Part shown: piece after piece, positions 63,638-64,000 of the stretch | How the letters are laid out: the number at the start of each line of letters is the position of its first letter | Numbering within the stretch: the first letter of the stretch is position 1 | Assembly (NCBI RefSeq): GCF_027247405.1 | Contig: NZ_CP097463.1 | Location: 4,451,413-4,515,412, forward strand | DNA: 64,000 nt | Source of the DNA: Jatrophihabitans cynanchi | GTDB lineage: Bacteria; Actinomycetota; Actinomycetes; Mycobacteriales; Jatrophihabitantaceae | Direction: 5' to 3' | Position numbers and translations under genes: made by a program | Notes under the pieces: generated by a model | What the model saw: the letters and a program-made list of their open reading frames with translations, nothing else | Databases searched by the model: none | Told to the model about the DNA's origin: nothing

Positions 63638-64000
63638 TCACAGAAGTTCTCCCAGATCCGATACCACGATGTCGGCGCCGTGCTGGCGCAGTGCACCGGC
63701 GTGCTCGTCGTCCACCCGGTTCACGCCGACCACGAAGCCGAAGCCACCGTCGCGGCCGGCCTGCACGCCGGCGAGCGCGTCCTCGAACACCACCGCGGCC
63801 GCCGGATCGGTGCCGAACAGTTTCGCCCCGGCGAGGAAGGAGTCCGGTGCCGGCTTTCCGCGCAGCCCCTGCACCTGCAGGGTGTGGCCGTCGACCCGTC
63901 CCTCGACCAGTTCGGCCAGCCCGGTCACCTGCAGCACGTCCGCGGTGTTGGCGCTGGACGAGACGACCGCGCGCCGCAGGCCGGCGGCACGCGCTGCCTG
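63638..64000 (-). CDS. beta-phosphoglucomutase-family HAD hydrolase (5' end outside window)
   Basis: The visible 120 codons form the C-terminal half: [40 protein letters not shown] with motif III Lys, [19 protein letters not shown] as motif IV, and [20 protein letters not shown]. It converts beta-glucose 1-phosphate to glucose 6-phosphate, which fits the GH65 phosphorylase gene just downstream. The N-terminal nucleophile Asp lies beyond base 64000, so the gene is incomplete only because of the window edge. Confidence 0.88.
   Translation of the reverse strand, partial: QAARAAGLRRAVVSSSANTADVLQVTGLAELVEGRVDGHTLQVQGLRGKPAPDSFLAGAKLFGTDPAAAVVFEDALAGVQAGRDGGFGFVVGVNRVDDEHAGALRQHGADIVVSDLGELL

Overview
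The window is about 70% GC. It encodes mycothiol ligase (mshC), an F420-type LLM oxidoreductase, the DUF3090 / SCO1664 / MSMEG_4193-type histidine phosphatase trio, DUF5703 and CU044_5270-type proteins. Together these point to a high-GC actinobacterium. The type IV pilus operon and the many starts that look leaderless would fit a soil lineage of the Frankiales / Jatrophihabitans kind, but that placement is inference.

Layout. 1-9505 is a plus-strand type IV pilus operon: CpaE/TadZ-like ATPase, major pilin, PilT, PilB, PilC, two minor prepilins, a PilX/GspK-like protein and prepilin peptidase. An orphan LuxR-type response regulator (9489-10157) converges on it. 10497-16075 (minus) holds metH followed by a HAD hydrolase and an alkaline-phosphatase-superfamily enzyme. 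16233-25740 is core actinobacterial metabolism: PAC2 protein, mshC, an SRPBCC protein, a five-gene minus operon (LLM oxidoreductase, uppP, histidine phosphatase, DUF3090, SCO1664 kinase-like), then an aldo/keto reductase coupled to a RecD2-like helicase that seems to start at CTG. 25766-32365 has small conserved proteins, an ECF sigma factor with its CU044_5270 partner, an unusual lysine-rich gene pair, LigB-type DNA ligase, an M20 peptidase and a histidine-rich secreted protein. tRNA-Leu(GAG) lies at 32569-32653.

32803-41069 is more accessory: SDR, an ABC-2 permease carrying what looks like the stub of a lost ATPase, DUF4386 and DUF4389 membrane proteins with a divergent regulator, a thioredoxin-reductase-like flavoprotein, an XRE/cupin regulator split by an amber codon, a hypothetical protein, a methyltransferase and a membrane acyltransferase.

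41156-49520 is the most unusual region. It is a tightly overlapping plus-strand cluster: CDP-alcohol phosphotransferase fused to a sulfatase-type domain, small membrane protein, Zn-less alcohol dehydrogenase-like protein, a 6-pyruvoyl-tetrahydropterin-synthase-like protein without the usual catalytic residues, GT4 glycosyltransferase, methyltransferase, LPG-synthase-like membrane protein, RibD-C reductase, and the remains of a GTP cyclohydrolase II. It looks like an uncharacterised pathway joining GTP-derived pyrimidine/pterin chemistry to a glycosylated or phospholipid product, possibly decaying in this strain.

49638-64000 holds a 2-hydroxyacid dehydrogenase, a two-component system in line with a flavin electron-transfer operon (ferric-reductase-like protein, FMN-binding lipoprotein-like protein, ApbE), DUF488, a secreted GH3 glycosidase, an HD-GYP protein, a thioesterase, and a GH65 phosphorylase with its HAD partner, which is cut by the right edge.
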